DNA of 64,000 bases from Pisaster brevispinus (GCA_023634235.1 JAMKCF010000019.1:3720001-3784000); one strand, 5' to 3'; shown: positions 1 to 11,846, counted from the first letter of the stretch. Numbers and translations: made by a program. The notes: generated by a model not told the origin, from the sequence alone.

Positions 1-2785
1 TTCCCGTAGATGATGTTGGTGGGTAGATATGGATTTAAGTTGACTTTAAAATTGTTGTAACTTGACCCCCAACCCGAAAAAAAAAGAAAAGGAAAGAAAG
101 TTCGATCCAATCTATTTATTTGATTGATTTGATTTAATGTAATAATAAGATTGGTTGGTTTATATGGGAAATGTATCATATTTGGCCAGCCCGGTGCAGT
201 GTGCCGGCATATAGTAGACATAAAAAAAATTCGCTCATATATGACATGTATCGGACTTCATTTGGATCATCCAAACCACACATAAGTTTTCTGCGGAATC
301 GGCTGTGTGGAGTTGACATTGATAAAACAAGGCATGTCATTCTTAATCGCGGTTGAAGCATTTGATGTCAATAGCCAAAGTGTAGGCAGGAGATGCAAGG
401 ATTCGCAACCCATGTCCCAGGTGAGGTGAACATTCATTTTCTAGAATTGTTTTCTTTTTGTCTCTATTGTTACAATGTTTACTATTTGTCAGCCATCGCC
501 CAGGCAACCCAAACATGAAACATTTCCCGTGAAATTTCTAGAAAATTGCACTCCCCATTCCAGATTAAAACAATAATTTTTGTGTGAGTTTAACCTCATC
601 TGGCGTTGAACAATACTTTGTATAAATTCGTCTGGCAAATTATCATTTGTGGATGAGCGATGTTTTGTTTCTGTGTTTGTACACAAACATTTTAGCTAGT
701 AGCGAGCCACATGTGGCATTCACATTGTTAACGGCCCATTGTAATGTACCCCCACTGTGCATAGAATGCTATAGAATACCTCGCCATACAAGCCAAACAG
801 CAGAGTGGCGTTCTTTGCCGTTCATTTTACGTAGGAACAAACTGCAAGGGCTGGTGAGTATTGCATACAAATAATAGGCAGTGCCAGTGCACTGCTGATA
901 ATGGTAGTGACGGACTCTAAGACTTGACGTTGGTCTTCGTCCACCAAGTAAGTCATTTTGTTGTTTTTTTGTCTACGTACCTGACCTAAAACTAGCTTCA
1001 ATGCGCTCTTAATCGCTGTGTTGAAACCTGTTTACATGTAGTTGGAACTCTTTGTGTGTTTTGAGTTCCAATAATGGAATCCAAAATGTGTATTGTGTTG
1101 AACGTTCAAAGTGTAATATCTTTTGCACAGTTTCTACTCAAGTTGTGGAAACATCTGTACTGCGCTTTCTCTTCGCAAATCTTGTTTATGGCATTGTAAA
1201 CAGGCATTGAAGTACAAAGAGGCCACAAAGGCCATGGCCTCTGTTGCCCCTGGTCTTGGCCTTGGTGCCCCTTCACAAGTTTCCCAATTTGCAAAATGAA
1301 AAGGGCCATTCAAAGATGAAATTCCAGGTCTGTGTAAAATCTGACACGAAGCAGTCTTTTTCTGTAGTTTGTGTGTTTTGTTTCTGAGTGTCCAGTTGAA
1401 CAGAGCATCTTGACGGTCACAGAGGTACGTGAACTATAAGTTCTTTGTAGCTGTAAGCGTTAACAACAAGATTGGTTATTTTCAGCCGCGAAAAACGAGG
1501 ACTCGACGTAGATCATCAACTGGGACCAAAAGTTTAATGTGACGGATCGACTCCGCCACATTAGGCCATGAGTCCCAAGGTCATGTTTGCTTTAAAGACC
1601 AAAAAAACCTACTTAATACAGAGGAAATCTTGTCAAGATATACCATAAATTTCAGCAAGGATAAAAAGTTGTCTTGATGACTGTGATTGGTGAGTTTGCG
1701 CCCTCAATCTCTCTTTTGAATGAGTTTGCCCCATAGAGCTTTACCGCAGTGTGGCCATCTTTTATTCCGATTCATACAAGTTCATCTAACCGTGAGCAAG
1801 TTGGAGTGCGCACATTCAGTCGCTCCGTGGTTGACCACTGACTGCCAATGTACATGCAAGGATGCAAGGATGTACATGCAGGGATGTACTTGTTTGGAAG
1901 TCTGGTCAACCATCGGTATGGTATTCAACACTTCCGTTATTAGGCTATAGTGTCACTGGTTTCCTTCTGCGCTTTACATGCGTTAGCATAAAACAAGGCT
2001 ACCGAGACCAGGGAAGAAACCACGGTTCTGAGTCTGGTTCCAAAAGGGCGACAGCAGTAGTCAACCAACAGGCTACCAGCCTGGGCTTGAGTCAAAATAT
2101 TCAACCTTTAATTAACCATGGTGCGCACTCGAACTTGCTCCATAATGAGGTATAAAGTGAGACAAAGTCTGGCCCCTTTTATGTGTATAAGTGCTACTGT
2201 CATTACAGAGTACCTTGGTATGAGACAAAGATGGCTTCCATGGGATAACCATCTATTTATGATATAAACCCAATTCAACTGACGTCATCAAACATGATCA
2301 ATCTTTGTCAGAGTTACTGAAGTAATCTCTTCGACGTAACCGCTCGAGTCACTTGTGTAATTTTTGCATACTCTAAAATAGAGATTTTAAACATGTAATC
2401 TGAATTTCTATTTTGAAAACTGTGACATAGAAAGTTTGGGCTTCTAAAACTATCTGACATGCAAACAGAAATGAGACTGATTTCAAATGTTCGTGAAATC
2501 GTGAAATGTAGAATTCTTTACATTTATGCAAACTTGTGAATTTTTGAGCTTTAGTTCAGGCCTGGAATGACAGTTTTGAGAGGGCAAGGCCATTTTCAGT
2601 TTACAAAGAAAGGGCACTTCCATTGGAAACATAAAAAATGTATGTCTTTGAAGAGCACCCTGAGGCCTTTGTATGATTCCAGAAAAAATTGTTGAGTTTA
2701 TGAACAAATGCGACCATCATTTATTGCCAGAAATTGTTACGCTGTATTTGAAATCGTCTCATTTATGAATTATGTTCACGCTAAC

Positions 2786-2981
2786 AGAGCTGCCAACTCT
2801 CCCAGATTCAGCAGAAAGTTCCCTGAAAGTAAACTGATCTTTCCATGTTCTGATGAACACATTTTGGAAATCTTCCTGATTGTGGAATTGTTTCCCTATT
2901 ATGTTGAAGGGTAGTTCTAAACATCTCTCTGATTGTTGTACAAAATCTCCCCGATTGCAAGACATAAAAGTTGGCAGCTCT
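2786..2981. mobile_element. MITE with 13-bp perfect terminal inverted repeats
   Basis: The left end AGAGCTGCCAACT and the right end AGTTGGCAGCTCT are exact reverse complements 196 bp apart. The interior has no coding capacity. A related half copy (ctgattattgtag, then ctccctgatgcaagatgaaag, then gtcggcagctct) lies at about 7262-7345, showing that it is dispersed. The transposase family is unknown. Confidence 0.7.
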
Positions 2982-3144
2982 ACACTAAATTTGTCTTTGA
3001 ATGTTACGCAAATGTTTTTCCCACAGTCATATAATTAGTAGTTGAGGCGTGAGATTCCCGGAGTTTGTGGATTCTTTTTATTTTTTGTTGATTTACACGT
3101 TCATCAATCAAGCCAAAGAGTCATCTCAGATGCCATGTTAATGT

Positions 3145-3174
3145 CAAAGGTCATGGCCCCTGTCATGACCTTTG
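3145..3174. promoter_or_regulatory. 11-bp perfect inverted repeat with AGGTCA half-sites
   Basis: CAAAGGTCATG and CATGACCTTTG face each other across an 8-bp spacer. AGGTCA is the nuclear-receptor half-site core, and CAAAGGTCA resembles an HNF4/ERR-type extended half-site. This is only a motif match in a probable intron; nothing shows that it is used. Confidence 0.25.
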
Positions 3175-3816
3175 CTGGTTGATGATGCATGGTGTTGATT
3201 TTGATTGTGTACTCAAAATCCCTTCCGAAATGAAGGGAAAGAGGACAGTAGCGACAGCTTGGGTAACCAAAATACCGAATTTTTTTAGCTCCGAATAATC
3301 CGAGCTGAAAATGTTCTGAGATGCACTCGGCCCGATCGATGGGCCGCCAGTTTACAGTGTTGCCTTGGGACTAGGCTGCAGTTTTTCCCGGGCACAACGT
3401 GAGCGACCCTGGGTTTGTGAATTGGCAGAGACCTCAGGAAAAGCTGTCTCTCAAAGAGATCCCTACGGCGAGCCTTTCAGCGCAGAGGGGAAGTTCAAGC
3501 TCGTGAGGAATTATGACTTAAACAATACCTGTAGTTTTGTGATTGTTTAATGATTTCATGTTGATTTCTTGCACTGTATCGACGCCCCTACGTTTGCAGC
3601 ATGCTGTGTGATCTGTCCGTGGGACATGTTACATTAAAACTATAACCACCGAAGAGAAACTTGAAAACAAATCGGACAACTATTTAAAATTCTCCATGAA
3701 TACTTTAATATAACTGTTTTTTGATATTGCATTCTCCTATCTTAAAATTCTTCCCATGTTTTTTTTTGTATGAGCGATTGGACGAATGTCACCAGGCATG
3801 CAGCTACTTTTCAGCT

Positions 3817-4079
3817 TGGCCCAATTTCATGGCTCTGCTTACCGCCAAATTCTGCGCTTGCGATCACCATTCTTCCCTTACAGGGCAAGCACCAAATTCC
3901 TGCGCTAGCTGTGTAAGCGAAGAATGCCTTGTTATGGGGAGTTCACACACACACACACAAGCGAACATTCCCTGCTTACCTGTGAAATACCGTATACGCT
4001 TAACGTAAGCGTGGAATTCCCTGCTTCTGTGAGTGCTGATTCTTTGCTTACGGTAGGCAGAGCCATAAAATTAGACCCA
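3817..4079. mobile_element. MITE with GGCCCAATTTCATGGCTCTGCTTACCG-type ends
   Basis: The left end reads ggcccaatttcatggctctg and continues cttaccg; the right end is its imperfect reverse complement (cggtaggcagagccataaaa, then ttagaccca). A shorter member of the same family lies at 31344-31460. No coding sequence is inside. Confidence 0.65.
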
Positions 4080-4852
4080 GATATCCTCGTTTTTAGTTTT
4101 TCAGCTGTACAATTGAAAAGTGAAAAAGACAGTAAAAATGTTTTGCTGATCCTAGCACAGTCCTCTTTTTCAAAAAACTGCAGTTGTATGCCTGTGTAAC
4201 ACAGAGTTCCATTGGTCATAAACTACTTTTTCATTGGTTGTGAAAAGAAATACCCCCCCACAACTTAATCTCCTGATTTTTAAGATCTGAAATGTAGTCC
4301 TACTCACAGAGCACACGGAGTGCTGTGAATGGAGGGGTCTATTGTTGAAGTTTTTGCATGGTTTTGTGTGAAACCATATTTTAGCACTCGGACGATTTTC
4401 ATTTTTGTGGACTAAAACCTACCAGGGATGCCATTTTTTAGAAAATGAAATTGTTTGCATTTTTATCTGATGTATCATTCCAAAAAGTGTTCTGCTGTCT
4501 AAAATCCTGAAATTTTTCTTTATCGCGTATTGTATCAGGTATTTATGCCTAGCCCAGAAACCAATTATAAATGAATTCAAGTGATCATTGACTTTTTCTA
4601 GTCATTCCCATTTGGCCAAAATGCGCATTTCGTTGCATGGCAGTTTACGTATTCCGAGTCTCAAATCATGAACTAAATTTAAATCTGCTTTTCTATCAAA
4701 TCATTTAAGGATGTCAATCTGTATTCAGTGTGCTTTTATACCGCAAACATTTTCTGAAAAAGTAAAACTATTGAAAAGTTTTGTGGAAAAAAAAACCCAA
4801 GCAAGACCTAATCCATGGACAAACTTTCTCTGCTTTTTTTGTGTTTCTCCAG

Positions 4853-5082
4853 GCTGCTGAAGACAGGGAGAAAGAGCTTCTAGCGAAGGAGAAGCGTCAG
4901 AAAGACCGAGAGTCCAGACGCGATAAGGACAAAGACAAGGATCGCGATAAGGACCGGGAACGCGAGAAGGAGCGGGAGAGAGAGCGGGACAAGGAGCGAG
5001 AACGGGAACGAGAGCGGCGGGATCGCGACAGGAGGGACGCCCTCAAGGAGAAGGAGAGGGAGGAGAAACGAGATAGAGAACG
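4853..5082 (+). CDS. RBM25: RBM25 exon: start of the RE/RD-rich region
   Basis: Acceptor tttctccag, donor gtaaga. Encodes AAEDREKELLAKEKRQ and then almost pure Arg/Glu/Asp/Lys repeats. Ends two bases into a codon (phase 2), which the next exon completes. The donor merges directly into a 21-bp minisatellite. Upstream exons are outside the window. Confidence 0.9.
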
Positions 5083-8000
5083 GTAAGAATCTAATCCAAG
5101 TTATAAAGAATTTAATCAAACTTGTTAAGAATTTAATCAAAGTTGTAAAGGAACTAATCAAAGTTGTAAAGAATCTAATCCAAGTTGTAAAGAATCTAAT
5201 CCAAGTTATATAGAATCTATTCAAGGTGGTAAAGAATCTAATCCAAGTTGTAAAGAATCTAATCCAAGTTATATAGAATCTAATCCAAGTTATATAGAAT
5301 CTATTCAAGGTGGTAAAGAATCTAATCCAAGTTGTAAAGAATCTAATCCAAGTTATATAGAATCTAATCCAAGTTATATAGAATCTATTCAAGGTTGTAA
5401 AGAATCTAATCCAAGTTGTAAAGGAAACTTGTCCGAGGGTTTGATCTTTTGTGCGACCTTGTTTTATTTTCACTCTCTTATTACCAGTTACCAGTTCTTT
5501 CACAAATTTTACACCACACCAACAATGGCGTAACTAACAAGGGGGGGGGGGGTTGGGGAGCCTCATCCTGATAAACAAATAAAATTGGAAAACAAATACA
5601 ATTTAGCGGACTAAAAATTAATAGTTACTGCCGTTTTTTGTGTCAAGTGTCTTCTCAAAAACTGTATGACATGCCCAGTTTTATAGATATATTTTGTAAT
5701 GTTATTAAAGTAAGAATGACCAATACCCATAAAGGCTTCTGACTGGCACCTTGAACAAGGATATTTGCTAAAATAAAGAAACCGCCACCATTCGGGTGCG
5801 ATTGCTTAGTTGGTAGAGCGCCGACATGTTAGTCTGGAGGTTTAAGGTTCAAATCCAATTCTAGTCAGTATTTATTTGTTCAACCCCAAATCACCTAAGC
5901 TGAAGAAATAGTGGCCATTAGTTTTTTCTGTATTGACTGAATGAGTCATTCTCCGTCCTATCCAGGAGACAAGAACGAGAAAGGGAACGTGAGAAAGAGA
6001 GGGACCGGGAAAAGGAGCGCGAGAGAGAGCGCGAGAGAGGTCGATCCCGCGACCGAGAGAGTCGGGGAGACCGCGACCGGGAACACGACAGGGACAGGTT
6101 TGACGAAGAGGAGGAATTCGAGAGAAGAAAGCTGGAGAGGAAACTACGAGAGAAGGAAGAAGCCTATCAGCAGGTCAGTTTAAAGAAACCTTCGATCAAT
6201 TCAGAGTATGCTCTGAATGTCCTTTGAGCCAGGGTTTGATAAGTTACCGGGCATCAAAAGCCCACTGAGGGATGAGTGAGGTATACATTGGGAAAAAAGA
6301 CAAACACACATAAATTTCATTTTACCGGGATGTGATTTTTTCTTCTTCTGGAAATCTTGTTTTTTTTTACCCCCATAAAAAAAATAAAAATACAAATTAT
6401 TATGTATTAAAATCAAATTCTTAAAAATGTGAGGATATAGACCAAATGAAACGCCCAAGAATGCCAAGTAGAACTTTTAAAACCAAAGGTAAATTTATTT
6501 AAGTAGGCTTCGCGTTTGGAAGTTGTTCGCGCTTTGGGGTCACAGTTCAGGTTTTTTTTTCAACAGCCTTTCACATCCCTGATTTTAGCTTGAGGATTTT
6601 TAAGCAGACAGATTTCCCACTTTCTTCCTGACTCGCACAACAGATTAAGCCCAGATTTTCACAGGTTTATTTTATGTATATGGTTGAGCACAAAAAACAT
6701 AAACACTGTCTGTATGATACCTTTAAAATTTACGGGGTAACTTTCCCTTGTGGTTTATTTCTTGATATCTTAACCTTTTGTTACAGAGACTGAAAGCACG
6801 TGAAGCACGTGAACGCAAACGCAGCCGGGAGTACGAGAAGCTACGAGAGAAACAGGACATGGAGAGGTCCGAGATGGAGAGGGAAGCCAAGAGGTTGCGA
6901 GAATTCCTGGAGGATTACGACGACGAGAGAGACGACCCCAAATACTATATGTAAGCCAGAAATTACTAAATTTTTACTACTACTACTAAAAGTTATACAG
7001 AGTTCTCATCTAGTACTCATGGTGTGTCGTGGCTGAGCGGTCCACTGCATCGGACTCAAGCTCTGATGGTTGAGTCATTGGAGTGCAGGTTCGATTCCTG
7101 GTCAGGACACTTAGTGTCCTTGAGCAAGGCACTTAACCATAATCGCTTCTCTTAACCCTAGTATACAAATGGGAGCCTGAGAAGGCTGAGACAGTATTGT
7201 GTTAGATTAACCCCTGTAGCCCTAATTTAGGAAACTTTTGAACTTTAGAAACTTTTTTCCTTGTTTTGTTGAATGTAATTCTAGATATCTATCTGATTAT
7301 TGTAGAAAAACTCCCTGATGCAAGATGAAAGTCGGCAGCTCTGGTCTAGAAGAAGGGGGCCTACAAGCAATTTTTTAAAAGGAGTTTTCACCTTTGTCAA
7401 GTGTTATCCCAACATTCTTTTATGTCTTGAAAACCATTATTGTGAATGTTGTACTTTCAGGGGTAGTGCCTTGGAGAGAAGGCGTAAAGAGAGGGAAAAG
7501 GAGATCGATGGCGACAATCGAGACCGTAGACGGGAACGGGAGGAACTAGAAGAAATCAAACGAAAACTCCTGGAGGAGGGGCACGACAATGTGGAAGAAG
7601 AAATGGAAAAGGTAAGGACTCGGATGAGATGCGGAAAGACATCCATGTGTGTCCTTCAGTTTTACCAATAGAAGTAGAGTCCAGAGAAAGCAGTCGTCAT
7701 CTGTGTCTGCTGTGTACGCCCTCTAGGATAATAATTTGGGAGGCTTATAGAGCTGGAAAGCTGAATTGCATTCCGTTGGTCCATACAGTCTTTTGAATAT
7801 CTAGGTGCGGGGACTTGCTAAAGTGTTCTGTTATTCCCATTTCTGAAGAACTCCATTGGGAACAAAGAAAAACGCTGTGGGAACCTTTGTTCCATTGTGT
7901 GAAAAGTCTCCCCAACAATGCGTGTGCCTACCCAACAGAACGGTCTATGTGCACGCGCTGGAATACTTATCCGATCCAAATAGAACGTTCCTACTGTTCT

Positions 8001-11000
8001 GACTTTTTGAGACGCGCCCTCAGCTGCAGGTAGCAATAGCACACACTAAAAAAAATCAAGATTTGACTTTGCGGATAGTTTATTCTGATTATTACACAAC
8101 TGTTTTGGTTTTGATTAGCTGGAGCAAGAGAGAGAGAAGCACAGGTTACCACAGCTGGCCCTGATTCCGATCAAGGAGGATAAACCCAAACTAGAGCCAA
8201 CGATGAAGCCCTTAGATGGTGTGGAAGACATTAACCCCGAGCCTGTAGTAAGTACCTGCACTAATTAGTACACATGTTGTTATACCACTGTAATGGATTG
8301 GGCATTTTTATTGGTCCAGAACCAATCACGTGATGTGCTACAAAGACGCTCACGAGAGCATGAGTGATGTACCCCACGGGGTGCATTACCTTGATCGTGC
8401 CCATCGTTGGTAACCCACAGCACTAGTAAACGAGCATTTTACTTGCCCCTGGAAGTTTGAGTAGCCCAGATTTTAAATATACAATTATTGTCATAATAGT
8501 AACTTCCTGATGTATTAATGGTAGCGATCACAACCAGTTTAATGGTCAAATGAAGTTACATTCACACACTCAAACATAAGTATTCCTGTTTTTGCATCCC
8601 TGTGGAGACATCTTTTGTTCTTTCCTTTTGTTCCTGTAGTTAAGAACCTCCCATAGACTTTGTACACAAAATTCCTTGTGGAGCAACCCAGTCTTTAGAA
8701 TTTCCCTATGGAGACCCTTTGTTTTTCCTTTTCTGTTTTGTTCTCGGTCTTCATAAGGTAGTGAATATGAAATCAAATTAACACATTAAAAATTTATAAT
8801 TCACATCTTAAAAGGAAGAAAATGTGAGCATTTCACAAACAAATAGGTTGCACAGTTTTTAGTAGCCAACAGGGCAAGTTTGAAGAATGGTGTTTACTTT
8901 CCTGTAGCAAATTTGACTAGTGTTTCTGGGGCTAGTCTTAAGTGTGAGCCATGGTTTTTCTTTATCTGCAGGTGCAGCCGGCAGCAGTCAGACAAGGTCC
9001 TCGTACCCCCGAGTCCTCTTCAGATGGCAGCCCTGAACCTCTATCAATGAACTCTGCAGAAGAAGGCGAGTCTCAGAAAGAGCAACACAAACCCAGGATT
9101 AGCTTTGGTGGTCTCAAGCTAGGTCAGTGTAAACTCTTTAAAACACTGGATTAACCCCTCCCACTATTAGCATGTTTCTTGTGGCAACCAGCCCACTGTG
9201 CCACAAGAGTGGCATTTTGAGCCACACGCATGCTGATGTAGAGAGTAGAGCCACAGCCCTTGATGAGTTCAAAGACAGTGTTAAACTGGAGAAGCCACAA
9301 GCTGTGCTCAATTGCAATGGAATTCACATGGGCGTAACATTCCTATTGACTTTACTTTGTTTCAGTGGGGGCAAACGACCCACAGCTCTCCGGCTCCGGC
9401 AAACGCAAGAAGCTGAGCGTCGTCGAAGCCTTCAACCAGGACGAGGACCCGACGGATCTTGACAAAAAGAGACGGAAACTCGTCCCCATCGACTACTCGG
9501 AGGAAGAGATGAAGGCCGTCGGTCAGTCTCAGGCCATCGCTTCGGCCGCCGAGGAGAAGAGGAAGACCATCAAGAATCTGATTGAGAAGATCCCCACGGC
9601 AAAGGAGGAGCTGTTCAGATACAAAGTGGACTGGCCCATCGTTGATGAGGTGGGTTTAAAAAAATGCTTTGGGGCTTCCTCTTTTTATTTTAGCTCCAAG
9701 AAACCATCGTTTGACCTATCGTTGCCATGCAATTGGCATTATTGATTACCGTTTGGACACCATTTTACAAACTTGTTTTTTGGGGTGTTTTTTTCCCCGT
9801 TTTTTGGGGGCCGGGATGAAAAATCATATCTCAATCCATCTTTCATGTGCAAATGTCTGGAAAGTTGGTACCCCCAGTGATGATTTCCAATTTTTTGTCC
9901 TTGGGGGGAAAAAATCACAAAAACTGTGATTAAATAGCCTGTAAAGTCTTTTGAAACCCTACACCATATGAACAAGTAGGTCTGCCCTCGTACTCAATAA
10001 AATTGCCCAACGTTTTTCCCCATAAAAACCAGCAGTGTGCGTTTTGTGTTCTTTAGACCCCACAAGCATCGACCAGAGTAGCTGCATGATTCATTTTATG
10101 GTACCCATTTTATACAGCACCTTGTAATGTTTTACAAGGTGATGGTGGGGCAACCTGCAGCCACCCACACCAGAAAACACCCAGACGAACCCCTTCTCTT
10201 TACGATAAGTGTACTGGGTACTTCTATGCGCTTTACGCTACACACAGTACCTACAGGTTTACGTCCCACCCAAGTAATATGCCTGTGGTTTTATTATTTT
10301 TTCACAGGACTCAGGAAAGTACTGAGTATAGACATTGCTTTACAGACATCAGTGTGTGGGTACAAAACCAAATAATAACATCCATACATGTTTTGCTTCT
10401 CGCTTTTCCCCCCCCCCTCTGCAGTCATTAATGGAGAGACGAATCAAGCCATGGATTAACAAGAAGATAGTAGAGTACATCGGAGAGGAGGAGGCGACGT
10501 TAACTGAATTCATCTGCTCCAAGCTCCTGGCTCACAGCTCAGCGGAGAGCATCTTAAGTGACATCACTATGGTCAGTACCCTGAGGTTCTTGTCTTTCGT
10601 TATCATATTCTAGTTGGGTTGGACTACAAAGTTATTATATTTCATTGGTTTTTTGGAGCAACTTCAGTTTCATCCTTTTTAGTTTTCAACAAGCACACCA
10701 TACAACCGACCGTCTTCAAATTCGCTCATGATTTTGTGAAAACACATTTATGTGGTTATTTGGGGTTAAGCAATCAAAATTAATGGCACAACTAAAGAGG
10801 AAGTTTCCACAAGAGTGGGGGACTATTAGGATGCTAGGTGGAAGCAGACTTGCCAGGTAAAATTACCATTCAGTTTCCAAAAAAACATACAGTCAGAGCA
10901 TATAGAGCTCTTGCATCGGCCACCATCTTTGAGTTCACATAATGGATGCGTGCACTTGTGTAATGCACAACTCTCACCCAATGATGGGTTTTTGTTTGAC

Positions 11001-11268
11001 ATCAAAGAGGGCGCTGTTTGAGCTCTTATGCTGTTTGACGTCACATGCACGGGGTCTCCCGAGAAGTTGTTGGATTTGCCATGAATAACTTGGGCACTAC
11101 GATACAAGATTTGGGATAAATATATTTCCTAGTCATGGTGTTTAATTTGTAAACGGAATTTTTTGTGTGTCTTAGGTTCTCGACGAAGAAGCAGAAGTTT
11201 TCGTCGTTAAGATGTGGCGATTGCTCATCTACGAAGTAGAGGCCAAGAAGCACGGTTTGGTTAAATGA
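4853..11268 (+). CDS. RBM25: RNA-binding protein 25 (RBM25), C-terminal part, nine exons
   Basis: Spliced exons 4853-5082, 5966-6173, 6787-6950, 7461-7611, 8119-8247, 8972-9122, 9366-9649, 10425-10571 and 11176-11268 stay in frame across every junction and give 518 residues plus a TGA stop. In order the protein shows a long Arg/Glu/Asp/Lys alternating tract (about residues 1-145), a charged helical stretch with ERRKLERKLREKE, the block EFLEDYDDERDDPKYY, an acidic/lysine linker with KRRKLVPIDYSEEE, then a PWI domain (from IEKIPTAKEELF through ERRIKPWINKKIVEYIGEEE to VKMWRLLIYEVEAKKHGLVK). This order is characteristic of RBM25, a nuclear splicing regulator that binds exonic RNA and associates with the U1 snRNP. 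The N-terminal RRM is outside the window. Identification is by motif recognition, not a search. Confidence 0.95.
5083..5425 (+). repeat. About 21-bp minisatellite beginning at a splice donor
   Basis: Roughly 16 units of aagaatctaatccaagttgta, with variants (aatttaatcaaa, ctattcaaggtgg). The first unit overlaps the RBM25 donor (gtaagaatctaatcc), and later units repeat gtaaagaatctaatcc. An open minus-strand reading across it is only the repeat period being a multiple of three. Confidence 0.85.
5794..5890 (+). mobile_element. tRNA-derived SINE head
   Basis: It has a pol III A-box-like tagttggtagagcg (about 5808-5821) and a B box ggttcaaatcc (5846-5856), with spacing as in a tRNA. The flanking stem does not make a good acceptor, and the 3' flank runs into gttcaacccc, so this is a SINE-type tRNA pseudogene and not a functional tRNA. 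Confidence 0.5.
5966..6173 (+). CDS. RBM25: RBM25 exon: RE-rich region and ERRKLERKL helix
   Basis: Acceptor tatccag, donor gtcagt. Completes the split codon, continues the Arg/Glu-rich repeat, includes RSRDRESRGDRDRE, and ends with the conserved ERRKLERKLREKEEAYQQ. Phase 0 at its end. Confidence 0.93.
6174..6786. other. RBM25 intron, no gene seen
   Basis: AT-rich intron with poly-T and poly-A runs. At about 6600-6715 it holds a fragment (ttcctgactcgcacaacag, attaagcccagattttcaca) that recurs at about 13250-13340, so a dispersed repeat. Confidence 0.5.
6787..6950 (+). CDS. RBM25: RBM25 exon: FLEDYDDERDDPKYY block
   Basis: Acceptor ttgttacag, donor gtaagc. Encodes RLKAREARERKRSREYEKLR through EAKRLREFLEDYDDERDDPK and YY, one of the most recognisable RBM25 blocks. 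Ends in phase 2. Confidence 0.95.
7020..7230 (+). mobile_element. tRNA-derived SINE with a conserved central domain
   Basis: A leucine-tRNA-like head (cgtggctgagcggtccactg, B box ggttcgattcc at 7088-7098) is followed by gtgtccttgagcaaggcact and taaccataatcgcttctctt, a body also present at about 45990-46040 and 61205-61240. A shared body behind a tRNA-like head is the SINE pattern. Confidence 0.7.
7461..7611 (+). CDS. RBM25: RBM25 exon: charged helix ERRRKEREKEIDGD
   Basis: Acceptor tactttcag, donor gtaagg. Encodes GSALERRRKEREKEIDGDNR and then REREELEEIKRKLLEEGHDN, matching the RBM25 segment between the DDPKYY block and the linker. Phase 0 at its end. Confidence 0.95.
8119..8247 (+). CDS. 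RBM25: RBM25 exon: linker with predicted SUMO-type motifs
   Basis: Acceptor tttgattag, donor gtaagt. Encodes LEQEREKHRLPQLALIPIKE and DKPKLEPTMKPLDGVEDINP. Low-complexity linker, less conserved than the ends. IKED loosely resembles a sumoylation site; this is only a motif. Phase 0 both ends. Confidence 0.85.
8588..8772. repeat. 185-bp dispersed repeat, copy 1
   Basis: Almost identical to 13346-13530 (both start tttttgcatccctgtggaga and end near tagtgaa, then atgaaat). No terminal inverted repeats seen. High identity between two copies 4.8 kb apart implies recent duplication or insertion. Confidence 0.8.
8972..9122 (+). CDS. RBM25: RBM25 exon: Ser/Pro-rich linker
   Basis: Acceptor ttatctgcag, donor gtcagt. 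Encodes VQPAAVRQGPRTPESSSDGS and ends with KPRISFGGLKL, equivalent to the RBM25 segment just before the lysine-rich block. Ends in phase 1. Confidence 0.88.
9366..9649 (+). CDS. RBM25: RBM25 exon: basic block and start of the PWI domain
   Basis: Acceptor ctttgtttcag, donor gtgggt. Encodes SGKRKKLSVVEAFNQDEDPT, KRRKLVPIDYSEEEMK, then EEKRKTIKNLIEKIPTAKEE and LFRYKVDWPIVDE. The last segment is helix 1 of the PWI fold. GC content is visibly higher than in neighbouring introns. Phase 0 at its end. Confidence 0.95.
10425..10571 (+). CDS. RBM25: RBM25 exon: PWI domain core
   Basis: Acceptor cctctgcag after a C/T tract, donor gtcagt. Encodes SLMERRIKPWINKKIVEYIG followed by EEEATLTEFICSKLLAHSSA. 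It contains the eponymous Pro-Trp-Ile motif of this RNA-binding fold. Phase 0 both ends. Confidence 0.97.
11176..11268 (+). CDS. RBM25: RBM25 terminal exon with stop codon
   Basis: Acceptor gtgtcttag. Encodes VLDEEAEVFVVKMWRLLIYE and VEAKKHGLVK then TGA, the usual RBM25 C terminus. The 3' UTR follows, with no convincing polyadenylation signal close by; an AATAAA lies at about 12549 but inside repeat-like sequence. Confidence 0.97.
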   Translation, partial: VLDEEAEVFVVKMWRLLIYEVEAKKHGLVK

Positions 11269-11846
11269 CAATCAACCAGTTCCAATTAGTAGAATAGAAA
11301 AACGGGGCAACTGGTGACGTCGGAGGTATCAATGGTAACATGTGGGCACGATATGAACGGTTCACAGCCGTGGATCAGTTGCAGTTGGTGACCGCCTCGG
11401 ACTTGACACATTGAGAGATTGCTGTACATTTGATACATGTACATAATGACCTTGAGGTCACATTATGAGGGTGACCTGTTTACGCTGGTTGCCACGGTAG
11501 CGGGTTGGATCGAATCTTCATCTGGGATACAGTCTCGGCAAGAAACTCCTTGAACTTTAAAATTACTATATATAAATATTTACCTGAAGGATAAAGTGCA
11601 CACTGGTCAATGGGAATGCAACATTCAGAGCCCATTTTTTTGTCCGACCCATGCACACAATAAGTCGTCTTATTCATGGAAAAAATATTTGTGACAATCA
11701 AGTCATGGTTTTTAATTCGTAGCTTAGAAGATCTCTTAACAGCCAAATATTGAAAAGAAAAAGTGTCCTGTGTCCCCCCCCCCCCATGAGGCCCCATTAT
11801 ATTGACACAATTTGTCACTCTTGTGGTTTTTCTCATGCTTTCATTA

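Larger units (their letters stand above)
1..4852. other. Intronic or 5' sequence before the first visible RBM25 exon
   Basis: No coding exon is recognisable here. I looked for RRM motifs or charged RBM25 linker exons and saw none. Because the first recognisable exon begins in the middle of the RBM25 protein, this stretch is most likely intron. It holds two MITEs (2786-2981 and 3817-4079), an inverted repeat of AGGTCA half-sites (3145-3174), a short (CA)n run near 3945, and a hairpin around 1535-1563. Confidence 0.6.

Noticed and set aside
4880..5503. 207-codon minus-strand ORF rich in ITWIRF repeats
   Set aside because: It is antisense to the RBM25 charged exon and a 21-bp minisatellite. Repeat periodicity explains it.
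5794..5890. Functional tRNA gene
   Set aside because: A and B boxes are present but the acceptor stem is poor. The tRNA-like stretches at 7020, 30690 and 50118 likewise carry SINE bodies or tails.
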